Below, in pieces: positions 44,349 through 54,144 of a stretch of 64,000 nucleotides of DNA. How positions within the stretch are numbered: the first letter of the stretch is position 1; each line of letters opens with the position of its first letter. A program made the position numbers and the translations under genes. The stretch spans positions 3,100,001 to 3,164,000 of the forward strand of contig CP051142.1 in assembly GCA_001592805.2 (NCBI GenBank). The letters run 5' to 3'. The stretch comes from Peltaster fructicola (Eukaryota; Ascomycota; Dothideomycetes). A model generated the notes under the pieces. That model saw only the letters and a list, made by a program, of their open reading frames with translations, had not been told where the DNA came from and did not search any database.

Positions 44349-46073
44349 ATGATACGCTCAGCTGCGACTCCAATGCTCGGCGCATGCGCGTCCAAAGCAT
44401 CCCAGGCTTCATGCCGCCCCGCCGCTATCAGAGCTGTCAAAAGAGCCTCACGATGTCATACTTCTTCCACTTTTCTTCCTAAACACACCTCGTCCTCCTC
44501 CTACACCTTCTCCTTGACTCAGACACGAGCGTTCTCACACACCGCACGGCTTACATCACAAGAGCTTGGCGCAGGCGCAACCTCGGGAGCTTCGATAAGA
44601 GCATTTTCGAGCACAGCAAACATGGCAATACGTGAGCGCACTGAGACAGACGCCTTTGGGCCAGTGCAGGTCGATGAGAGTCGGTACTGGGGTGCTCAGA
44701 CTCAGCGGTCTTTGACCAACTTCAAGATCAACCAGCCCCAGGATCGCATGCCACCACCAATCATAAAAGCCTTCGGTATCCTCAAGGGCGCAGCTGCGGT
44801 TGTCAATGTTAAGTTTGGCTTGGGTTAGTATATCGCACAGCAGGTGAGACCTATATACTGATGGCTTGAAGATCCAAAGCTTGGCAAGGCCATTGAACAG
44901 GCCGCTGCTGAAGTCGCATCTGGCAAGCTGGACGACCACTTTCCTCTGGTCGTATGGCAGACTGGCTCAGGCACCCAGTCGAACATGAACGCCAACGAAG
45001 TCATCTCTAACCGCGCCATTGAGATCCTTGGTGGCCAGATGGGAAGCAAGAAGCCGGTGCACCCGAACGACCACGTCAACATGAGCGCCTCCTCGAACGA
45101 CTCCTTCCCGACGGTCATGCACATTGCTGCCGTTCTCGAGCTTGAGCAGCACTTGTTGCCGTCGTTGAAGCGTCTGAGGGATGCCATACAAGCCAAGAGC
45201 AAGGAGTTTGAGAAGATCATCAAGATCGGAAGGACACATCTGCAGGATGCCACACCTCTCACGCTGGGCCAGGAGTTTGGCGGATATGCTGCTCAGCTCG
45301 ACTTTGGCATCAAGCGTGTAGAATCCAGCTTGCCACACCTCAAGCTCCTCGCCCAGGGTGGCACGGCTGTGGGAACTGGCATCAACACCTTCGTCGGCTT
45401 TGCTGAAGGTATTGCTGAGGAGGTCAGCAAGCTTACCGGCATTCAGTTCGAGACAGCACCAAACAAGTTCGAGGCATTGGCAGCACACGATGCCATCGTC
45501 GAGGCGCATGGCCAATTGAACACTCTAGCCGTGTCGTTGTTCAAGATCGCGCAGGACATTCGATTCCTCGGATCTGGTCCTCGATGTGGTCTCGGAGAGC
45601 TCAACCTGCCAGAGAACGAGCCAGGATCATCCATCATGCCTGGTAAGGTCAACCCAACACAGTGTGAGAGCATGACCATGCTGTGTGCACAGGTCTTTGG
45701 CAACAACGCAGCTGTGACCTTTGCTGGTTCCCAGGGCAATTTCGAGCTGAACGTCTTCAAGCCTGTCATGATCCGCAACCTGCTGCACTCAGCTCGCCTA
45801 TTGACCGATGGCATGGACTCCTTCCGAGAGCACCTCGTCGAGGGCATTCAAGCGAATGAGAAGCGCATCGCAACTATTCTCAAGGAGAGCTTGATGCTGG
45901 TCACCTGCTTGAACCCAATCATCGGCTACGACATGGCCAGCAAGGTCGCAAAGAACGCACACCACAAGGGCCTTACCCTCAAGGAGAGTGCCATGGAGCT
46001 GCAAGCGCTCAGTGAGGAGGACTTTGACAAGTACGTCAGGCCAGAGCTGATGATTGCACCAAAAGAGAAATAG
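44349..46073 (+). CDS. FUM1: Fumarate hydratase, class II
   Basis: Two exons (intron 44824-44871, 48 nt) give about 558 residues. The first ~90 residues are rich in Ser, Ala, Arg and Thr and almost free of acidic residues, a mitochondrial presequence. The mature enzyme begins near [20 protein letters not shown]. Active-site regions are [57 protein letters not shown] and the fumarase signature [15 protein letters not shown] around residue 410. It interconverts fumarate and malate in the TCA cycle. The ATG at 44622 (codon 92, in frame) lies right at the expected mature N-terminus and could start a cytosolic form, which fungal cells need for the DNA-damage response. The presequence is longer than in yeast Fum1. 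Confidence 0.96.
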
Positions 46074-46846
46074 ATGATGGTTGGGAGAATGTCCCTTTGG
46101 TTTTGCATTTTCAGCGAGCATCGATCTACTCCGAGTCATGGATTGGCACATGAAAAAGGCCTCGGTCCATACCCATCTACAGCACTGTGTCTTTGCTTAG
46201 ACTAGAAGAGATGGTTTACATAGTTACAGCTATTATTGCGTGGAATACTGTGCGTTGCAGGATTGCCGCGAGGCGGCCAATGATTCGTGTATAAGCCATT
46301 CAGCCTTTTCGCCGTGCTTGTGTACCTGACCGCACTATACTTTCGAGTATAGTGATCAGGCTAGCAGTTGAGCTCCTGGTCGATCTGTCTGTAATCATTG
46401 GCTCCTCCTTCGTAGAAGGCAGAAGGTCACACGCCTTTCGACCAGACAACTTCTTACATCGCTAGTCCGGCCACACACCTGACCAGAACGCGTCAGTGGA
46501 GTCAAGTACTCCTTTAGAATGCAGCAGCTACACAAGTGGCACAACCACCACTTCGAGGCGCATCTGCTTGTCAATCCTGGTACAGTCTGAAACTACCACC
46601 GGCCGCATTCCTTGCACAAAGCGTTGTGTTGGTGCCGTCATCTAATCCTGACGACCGCTTCTCGTCTGCCTTGCCCAAAACCTTGACGGAAATCGCTTCT
46701 TCATTTCCTGCCCTTCGTCTCCACCTGTTCCTTTGCGGCTCTTATGTTAGGCACGTCTCGAACTCGACATTTACGAAAGATGTCCAAAGGTAGCATACAA
46801 GCATAAGGACCACAATCGCAAGCTGTACTGCGCCCAGCCCATCGTC
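46074..46846. other. Intergenic region, fumarase to Skt5-like gene
   Basis: About 770 nt, expected to hold the fumarase 3' region and the Skt5-like promoter. A strong inverted repeat at 46325-46360 is listed separately. The 85-codon frame at 46536-46793 has no recognisable features. Confidence 0.5.
46325..46360. repeat. Inverted repeat / hairpin with TTCG loop
   Basis: CACTATACT and AGTATAGTG form a perfect 9-bp stem (46333-46341 with 46346-46354) closed by a TTCG loop. Past a small asymmetric bulge, an outer CCTGA/TCAGG arm (46325-46329 with 46356-46360) pairs as well. As RNA this would be a UUCG-capped hairpin. It lies 252 nt after the fumarase stop, perhaps in its 3' untranslated region, or it could be a protein-binding palindrome. 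Confidence 0.8.
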
Positions 46847-49800
46847 ATGGCCTATGACCAGCGTTCATATCAGCCACCACCCCGACGACAAGCTGCATCT
46901 CAGCAATCGAGACAGCAGTATCAGCAGGACTATGCGCAGAACTATGCACCTCATCAGCAACAATATGCACAGCAGCATTCGCAGCCTCAGGAGGATTATA
47001 CCTCGCCAGATTATGGAGCCGAAGATTATGGCATGCTGAGCCCGTATGCGCAAGATGCTGGGAATCCATATGGTAATGAGCAGCAGGACTCAACCAATGG
47101 GCGAGGATATGGCGGTGCACAAGCATACTCGAGCCAGGCCGCGCAAGGCTATGGAGGGCAGTCGCAACAGCGAGAGAACCGATCTTACGCGCAACCGCAA
47201 CAATATAGCTACGCTGAGCCACAGAATAGTCGAGCAGGATATGCGCAACATGATCAGCAAAATAGTCGGGCAGGTTACGGTCAGCATGGCCAGCAGAGCA
47301 GTCGCGGTGGGTATGCACAGCAAGATCAGCAGAGCAGTCGCGGTGGGTATGCACAGCAAGATCAGCAGAGCAGTCGTGTAGGCTACCCGCAGCACGAGCA
47401 ATCGAACAGTCGTGGAGGCTATGCGCAGCAAGAACAACAGAACAGTCGTGAAGGCTATGCGCGGCACGAGCAACAGAACAGTCGTGGAGGCTATGCGCAG
47501 TATGAACAGAACGGTCACACCGGATCCGCACTTCAATCACGGCAACACCAGCAACACCAGCAACACCAGCAACACCAGCAACACCAGCAACACCAGCAAC
47601 ACCAGCAACACCAGCAGGGCACAAGCTACGCACAAGGTAGTAACCAAGGATATCGCCAAGGCAGACCAGAAGGACATATGCAACAGCAACCGAGCCACGC
47701 TCCAGCCGGACGACAAGGCTATCCACCACGAGATGCATATGCTCAAGGTGATCAACGACCTCAAACAGCAGGTTCACAGACAGCTGCCTCCCAGACCTAC
47801 GACGCATCACTTACGCAAACACAATCTCAGGAAGAGCGCCGGTATGACCCACGCTATCAGCAACGATCTGGACAGAGCCAGCCGGTCAATACTCTCCACC
47901 AAAATGGCGCCTACAATGGTCAACAGAACAGATATGCACCAAACCAGAGACAAGCTGCGGTTCCGCCATCTCTTCCACAATCGCAGTCTGCGCCGGTACT
48001 CCCTTTGCCAACTGGCCCCAAGAAATTGACCATGGAGGAGTGGAAGGCTCAGGAGAAAGCAAGAATGAAAAAGATGCTTCCAAGCCTGAAGTACTAGCAC
48101 AGGATAATGCCTTTCCTACATTCCCTACCAAGAAGCCAGAGCCTGGCCGAGGAGGAGGCCAAAGTGCTATGAGCACAAGAAGTGGCGAAGAACACACCCG
48201 GCCGTCTACTGCGACCTCTCTTCGTCCCGACGCGAGACCACCACTCTCGCGAAGCAACAGCTCGCAGCCAGATCTAACTGATAGTGCGAGACCCTCTCTG
48301 GACCACAAGCCTCATGCATTTGAGTCTGCACGGCCTTCGATGGACAGTCAGCATCGACCAGAGCGTATAGCCAGCCCTCTGCACCGTATACAGACTCCGC
48401 CGCAACAAGTCATCCGTCCAGCACGGACAGACTCCTACAACACGACGCAATCTCCACCCGTACGATCTGCTAGATCAGCGATGCCTTCTGTTGACACCCA
48501 GACGCAAGTGCTGCCACCACCGTCTGGCCCAGTGTCTCCAAGTAATGCCAGGCCGTCGACTTCTGACTCGAATCCCTTCGCCCGCAGACCGTCTGAGCAG
48601 CCAATGAGTCCCCTAGGCAAATTTGCAGAGTCTGCACAAGATCAGGGCTCTGTTGGACAATCAGCAGCCAAGTCGATCTATCAGCATCATCCACAACAAT
48701 CAGTATTGAGTGAAGTCTACGATAACTATCTCGAGAAGCGCGATACGATGGCGTCGAAGGCAAGCTTCAGCCAGAAGTCAATGACGAGAGACGAAGAGAT
48801 CGAGGCAGAGATGCCAGACTTCGATTCTGCCGCAACCTCACAGACCGACATCATGAAAAAGCGAAGACAGACAATTGACCAGCATCTGGGACAACCGGCA
48901 GCAGAAGCACCGCCAATGCCAGCAATGCAGAAAGATCACCATGGGTCCTCATCCACCAATTTCGACTTTGGCTTTGGTCAGCAGCAAGAGCAGCAGCAGC
49001 AGCAAGGTTATACCCAACGACAATATCAGCCTGATTCCGCTCTGGAGAGGCCGGTTCAACCCTATGCGAATGAAACGTACGAGAGAAGATCAATGGACGA
49101 TACGAGACAGGGACAGCAGACGCTTGTCAATGGTCGTCCACCACCACAGCGCTTCTACGGCAATATGCCACCACCATCGAGACCTGATTTTGACCGACAA
49201 GCAACAACATCTTCAGATCCAGGTATGCAGCGCGTAGGTAGTGCACCACCCGGGCGACCAGGAACGCAACAGAGTCTTCAACCGGGCTTACCAGATGCAC
49301 GAAGCAATTCAGTGCCTGGAAACCCAGATGCACTACCAGCACATCCAACTCCGATTCGTGCAGGTCTTATTGGTGGCTCGTCAGCGTCAGCTGCTCCTCG
49401 ACCTGCGCCAGTCCGGAACTATGGCAACACACCACAGGCTCCTCCGACTCCTGCTCCTCGTGCAGTATCGGGCGAGCAAACTAAAGTGCCCATCACGCAA
49501 GGAGAGCTGCAGCAACTACGAGCTCAAGTCGAAGCAAACCCTCAGAGCATGAAGTTGGCGCTGCAATACGCCAAGGCGCTCGTAGAAGCCAGCAAGGTCC
49601 TCGCCAACGATAGCGGCCGAGCTGATCCAAAGACTGCTGCCAAGAACCGCGAAAGATATATCATGGACGCCTACAAGAGAGTGAAGAAGCTGGTGTCTGC
49701 TGGATACCCAGATGCTCAATTCTATCTTGCCGACTGCTATGGTCAGGGTATGCTAGGTCTCGAGGTCGATGCCAAGGAAGCTTTCAAGCTGTATCAGGCT

Positions 49801-50702
49801 GCTGCGAAGTCCGGACATGGCACTGCTGCGTACCGCACTGCCGTTTGCTGTGAGATTGGCCCTGAAGAAGGTGGAGGCACGTCTCGAGACTACCCTCGTG
49901 CTGTGCAATGGTATAGAAGAGCGGCTGCATTGGGCGAGACCGCAGCAATGTTCAAGGTTGGTATGATCTCCTTGAAAGGTCTCCTTGGCCAACCACGCAA
50001 CCTGGGCGAGGCAACCACATGGCTGAAGCGTGCCGCTGAGCGTGCAGACAAGGAGAATCCACATGCTCTGCACGAGTTGGCCGTGCTGTACGAGACTGCC
50101 AATTCCACGCCTGAATTGCGTCACAAGGTCATTCCCGACGATGCCTATGCTTTGTCGTTGTACAAGCAAGGGGCGGAACTAGGTGCAAGGAACTCACAGT
50201 TCAGACTTGGCCAGGCCTACGAGTATGGCCAGCTAGGACTGCCTGTCGATCACCGAGCGAGCATTGCCTGGTACTCCAAAGCCGCAGCACAGGGTGAGCA
50301 TCAAGCTGAGCTGGCTCTTTCTGGGTGGTACCTGACTGGCGCTCCTGGCATACTCGAGCACTCCGATACGGAAGCATATCTGTGGGCGAGGAAAGCAGCT
50401 CGAGCTGAACCGCCGTTGGCCAAGGCCATGTTTGCTATGGGCTACTTCTGTGAGACTGGCATTGGTTGTGCTCAGAACATCGAGGAGGCTAAGAGATGGT
50501 ATGGCCGTGCAGCGTGTAAGTCTTCTTGTGCTCTCGATGTGTATCCACTGACACCTTCACAGCATACAAACACCCCAAGGCTCTCGAGCGACTCGAGGCG
50601 ATCAAGCGAGGTGTCAAAGGAGGGTACAAGGCAATGCCAGCGAACAAGAAGATCACCCGCAAGGACCAGAAGCACGACGAAGCAGAGTGTACGGTGATGT
50701 AA
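46847..50702 (+). CDS. Skt5/Chs4-like Sel1-repeat protein with CaaX end, frame broken once
   Basis: The first frame (46847 to about 48070) encodes a Gln/Tyr/Gly-rich low-complexity region with eight 12-residue repeats and a poly-(QHQ) tract, ending KKLTMEEWKAQEKARMKK. The second frame continues DASKPEVLAQDNAFPTFPTK, then ~450 disordered residues, then Sel1 repeats (for example YPDAQFYLADCYGQGMLGLE, YPRAVQWYRRAAALGETAAM, EAKRWYGRAA). After the intron at 50516-50562 the protein ends KHPKALERLEAIKRGVKGGY and finally DEAECTVM. The last four residues, CTVM, are a CaaX farnesylation box, as in yeast Chs4/Skt5, which activates and localises chitin synthase at the membrane. The frames meet at an AAAAA run (48068-48072); one more A would join them. 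Total length would be about 1269 residues. Confidence 0.85.
47221..47508 (+). repeat. Coding tandem repeat, 36-nt unit, about eight copies
   Basis: Eight imperfect 12-residue units of the type QNSRGGYAQQDQ in the N-terminal part of the Skt5-like protein. Two adjacent units near 47301-47372 are identical at the DNA level, indicating recent slippage or unequal exchange. Confidence 0.9.
47543..47614 (+). repeat. (CAACACCAG)8 minisatellite in coding sequence
   Basis: Eight perfect copies of a 9-nt unit encoding Gln-His-Gln in the Skt5-like gene. The lack of any variation between copies suggests recent expansion and length polymorphism between strains. Confidence 0.95.
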
Positions 50703-51458
50703 AGTCTGCAGCAATGGACAGCCAACCTGCTATGCACAATGAATACATCATTGACATCTCTTAAGCCATTGGCAAATCGGATGCTGATCTCTGGTGCTCG
50801 ATGAAGTGACCACTAGTCGACTGGTCGAGTTTGACTCTACGTCAAAGACACTGTCGGCGTTGCTTTAGAGGTGATTAGTGAGGTGTGGCTGGTGATGTCT
50901 TGAGCACGTACGTCCGAAATGCCAAGGTCACAGATACTTTTGTTAGATACGTTTCAAGATATTGTCTTTCATCTTGCGTGTCTGAGATTGAAACCGACGT
51001 GCATTAGCTAGCAGCCGTTGGAGGGTTCGCATTGACTTGTACGCTAATCTCGAACGGCATATTGGTCGTGAAAAGGCCAGATGTGCTCAGACTCTGCTTG
51101 TGATGAGCTGGCATAACGCATCAATTTAGGCGCCGCCTGCTGTGAAGCTAGAGAGATGATCACAAGGCCGAGAGCTTGTGGGAAAACTCAACCTCGCATG
51201 CTGTAGGTTTGCTTGGCCGTGTGCAAATTTCTTCAAGATCACAAGAGCACACTGACGCGTGTAGATGTTTTCACATGATGCATTTGCATAGTATCTAGAC
51301 TTATGCTGCTCTGTTGTAGTGATGAGCTATCTCCATGGAGTGTGCTGCATCAGATATTTATCAAGCTCCAATCATTCTTGTTGGTGCCGTGCTCTTTCAA
51401 CGTCATAGCATGACTTTGTAAGATGGCTGACCATCTAGTGATGTGCTGAGTGAAGCAT
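50703..51458. other. Intergenic region between convergent Skt5-like and Hsp9/12 genes
   Basis: About 760 nt between the 3' ends of convergent genes. No coding frame of note, repeat or RNA gene seen. It is wide for a convergent pair in this window. Confidence 0.5.
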
Positions 51459-51886
51459 TTACTTCTTCTGGTCGAGGCCAAGAGCGTGGCTGGCCTGCTG
51501 AGCAGCGTTGCCAATGGCGTCGGATGCCTGCTGGAGGTAGGATTCTGCAGATTTTAAGTCAGCTATGCTCATCAAGACGTCAAGTGTCCTGCACTAACCT
51601 CCCTGTGCCTGGGTGTGGGAGCTGTTGTTGCCAGAGACAGCGTCAGATGCCTTCTGGGTGGTGCTCTTCTCAGAGGATGGCTGGACGGAGCCTGCAACCT
51701 GGTCGGCAGTGCTCTTGGCGGAGTCGCTCAGGCTCTCGAAGGTAGACTTCTGAGACTCTGGCTTGAGGTTGGATGCAACCTTGTCGGAGGTGCTCTGGCG
51801 GCTAGTGTTGTCAGTGACAGATCGACAACAACAGCTTGGTCTTGGAAGACTTCGGCTAGAGGGAGAACGTACAGTGAGTCAGACAT
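51459..51886 (-). CDS. Hsp9/Hsp12-family stress protein
   Basis: Three exons (introns 51802-51872 and 51545-51598) give about 100 residues. Exon 1 holds only 14 nt (MSDSL). The product continues RQSTSDKVASNLKPESQKST and FESLSDSAKSTADQVAGSVQ, then ends QASHALGLDQKK. It is Ser/Ala/Lys/Gln-rich, hydrophilic, without Cys, and contains the repeated QKST-type motif of the HSP9/HSP12 family. Yeast Hsp12 is intrinsically disordered, folds into helices on membranes and stabilises them under heat, osmotic and dehydration stress. An AGGGG stress-response element (STRE) lies 135 nt upstream of the ATG. The frame only closes with both introns removed. Confidence 0.88.
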
Positions 51887-53054
51887 GTTGATTGATGGTT
51901 TGGGGTGAGTTTGGTTGATTTGTATTGAGACTGTGAAGTGGTTGGATGAAGAAGCAAAGGTGTTTGTGGAAGAAAGGATTGTTTATGTAGTAGCAACCCT
52001 CGTATGCCCATTCCCCACCACCCCTCATCATCAGTCACTTCTGGCAACAGCAAATGACGTCGCCCAGCCTTGCCTAAGCCACATTGGTGGCCATCGTCAC
52101 GATGACCACACTCTCACAGACTGCCCTCAGTATCGCGCCATCTGCCACAGATCGCTCGATTACCTGGCCTCACCACTGGTCTACGAATTGCCAAGTGGCA
52201 CGCTCTATTTTGACAAAGGGACAGCCTCGACCTGAATGATTCTCGGTGCAGGCACCAGTATTTCGTTGTTGCTCAAGAGTCTACCATCATCATCGTCATG
52301 TGTAGACGCTTGTCTTCTCGTCTTCCGTTCATCTTTCACGTGTCAGTCGGCAGCGAGTCAGCCTCTCGAGAAGAGCCTTGCATAACTGCACTCCTCCCAC
52401 AGGACTTCGCTGTGGAGCTGTGACACAATCCTGGTCTAGATTCAAGCTGCTTTCTGCATAGGTGAACACCGAGTTGTAGCGAGCTCCATCCGCCTGACTA
52501 TCACGCCAGTTTGTGCTCCTCTGATCTGAGCAAATCAAGCCCACTCCAGAGCTCTGGTACACATCCACCTCACTCATGGCAACTCGGTCCACCCTAACAC
52601 TGCCCAGCCTGCTGTACTTCGCTGCGGAGATGCTTGCTTGTCGACCTATGATCGGCAGCCAGCGTGATTCCATGCATTGACACCTTCCAAGGGTCGGCCT
52701 TGCACGACCTCAACCGCGCTCGGCCAATAGCTCTATGCAGAGTGCTAGAGCCGAAGTTCATTCGAAACGTTTCAGGCATGGACGCACAGCAGATAGGTGC
52801 GTTATCACATGCAGAATCCTCAATGACATGAGCCTGTTCGAGGTCTTGGGCCTGTTCCAAGCGAAGCCGATTCGCGCGATGTGATCTTGTGTCCAGCCTC
52901 GCAGTCTCAAACTTGGAGTGCATGCAGGGTAGTCCTTTGCGGTATTGGGTTTTTCTTTTCTGGAACTCCCAGCGACTGCCAGCACTCGCGTGGTGAGGAA
53001 CTAATTCTCCTGCCCTGCCACGGTCACTGAACCATGTAATTGTACCACCTCATT
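51887..53054. other. Intergenic region upstream of the Hsp9/12 gene
   Basis: About 1.2 kb holding the Hsp9/12 promoter on the left and the 3' side of the Zn2Cys6 gene on the right. Minus-strand frames of 75-114 codons (52329-52985) overlap each other and show no family features. Confidence 0.5.
52021..52025 (-). promoter_or_regulatory. Candidate STRE (AGGGG) upstream of the Hsp9/12 gene
   Basis: CCCCT on the plus strand, within CCACCCCTCATC, reads AGGGG towards the Hsp9/12 gene and lies 135 nt before its start codon. Yeast HSP12 is driven by such sites through Msn2/4. Five bases occur by chance often, so this is a suggestion from position. Confidence 0.4.
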
Positions 53055-54144
53055 TCATCGTTGTGTTCGCCGCGATGAAGCATCCCCTTCACCTGTTCCT
53101 GGGCCGTATGAATCGTAATTTCCTGTCGGGGCATACCAGCCAGGTTGAGCAGGTTGAGGTTGAGGTTGATAAGTATATGGCATGCCTGGACTGAATTGTT
53201 GTGTCATTGGAGCACTCGCTGGAGCAGATTGTGGACCTGAAGCTTGATGCATATGAGCGCTCTGTATGTCCAGGCCAGTGAGACCGTGAGGAACACCACT
53301 CATATCGTGTACAGGATGCGCGCCAGCATATACGGGCGATGGCCCAGCGTAGGACGTGTGCATAGTTTCGAAGCCATAAGACATCGCTCGTGTTGGTTGT
53401 TGTTGCTGCTGATACATATGCCATTGTCGTTCGTCTTCCGGAGCAGGAAATGAAAAGGAACGCGTGTCTGTTGGCGTAGAATGTATCGAATCTCCTCCTG
53501 CGAATGGTGAATAAGGCGCGATATTGCCTTGCGGGAATCCGCCAACTGGCCCTGCCATTGCTGATTGTGTGTTCGGGCTCAAATCGCCAGGGCCACTCCA
53601 TGCCCGCATATACTCCTGCGGTCTGTAGCCGTATTCTGGTCCTGCGAGAAGTCAACAAAGCTGGTCCGTCAATAAGAGCCAGCAAAGACCTACCTTGCCC
53701 TTGGAATCCTGCCTCAAACGGCACTCCGCCGAATGCTTGAGGAACGTTCGAAGGTACTGATGGCACGACTGGGAAGTTATTCGTATCGAATGGCCGTCCG
53801 GCGGCTAATTCTTGAGGTGAATGTGAAGGCGCGGCAGAGGATGATGACGATGCATTTGGCGTGGTGCTGATTTTGCTGGACGAAGAAGCTTTAGACTCGG
53901 GCGGTCCGGTTTGATCGACTGGATAGAAGACACATTGTTTGCCAAGGCGGATACAGTTCGAGCATCGTCCTTGAGGGTCTGCGTCGGCCATCACGCATCG
54001 GATCTTGCGTCGCCTACAGTGTCCTGTCCTCTTGTTAGCACTGCTGTCGCACTGGGCATGATAGTCTTCCGACTCACCACATGCGACAGAGATCCTTTGA
54101 TAGCCGAGCTTGTTCCTCTTCTTGTCCGCCTCGGATTCTGACAT
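53055..54144 (-). CDS. Zn2Cys6 fungal transcription factor
   Basis: Three exons (introns 54024-54077 and 53642-53693) give about 327 residues. The binuclear zinc cluster is near the N-terminus: VACGHCRRRKIRC, then GRCSNCIRLGKQCVFYPVDQ, with spacing C-x2-C-x6-C-x10-C-x2-C-x6-C. The first intron splits the cluster between its first and second Cys. It is 54 nt, a multiple of three and free of stops, so retention would insert 18 residues and destroy the zinc site. The rest is Ser/Pro/Gln/Tyr-rich and disordered; no middle homology domain is present, so the protein is short for the class. The start MSESEADKKRNKLGYQRISV matches the usual N-terminus of this subgroup. An in-frame ATG at 54210 is an alternative. 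Target genes are unknown. Confidence 0.88.

Noticed and set aside
46845-47810. A 321-codon minus-strand frame rich in Val/Gly/His repeats
   Set aside because: It lies exactly antisense to the repeat tract of the Skt5-like gene, and its repeats are the complement of the QHQ and 12-residue units.
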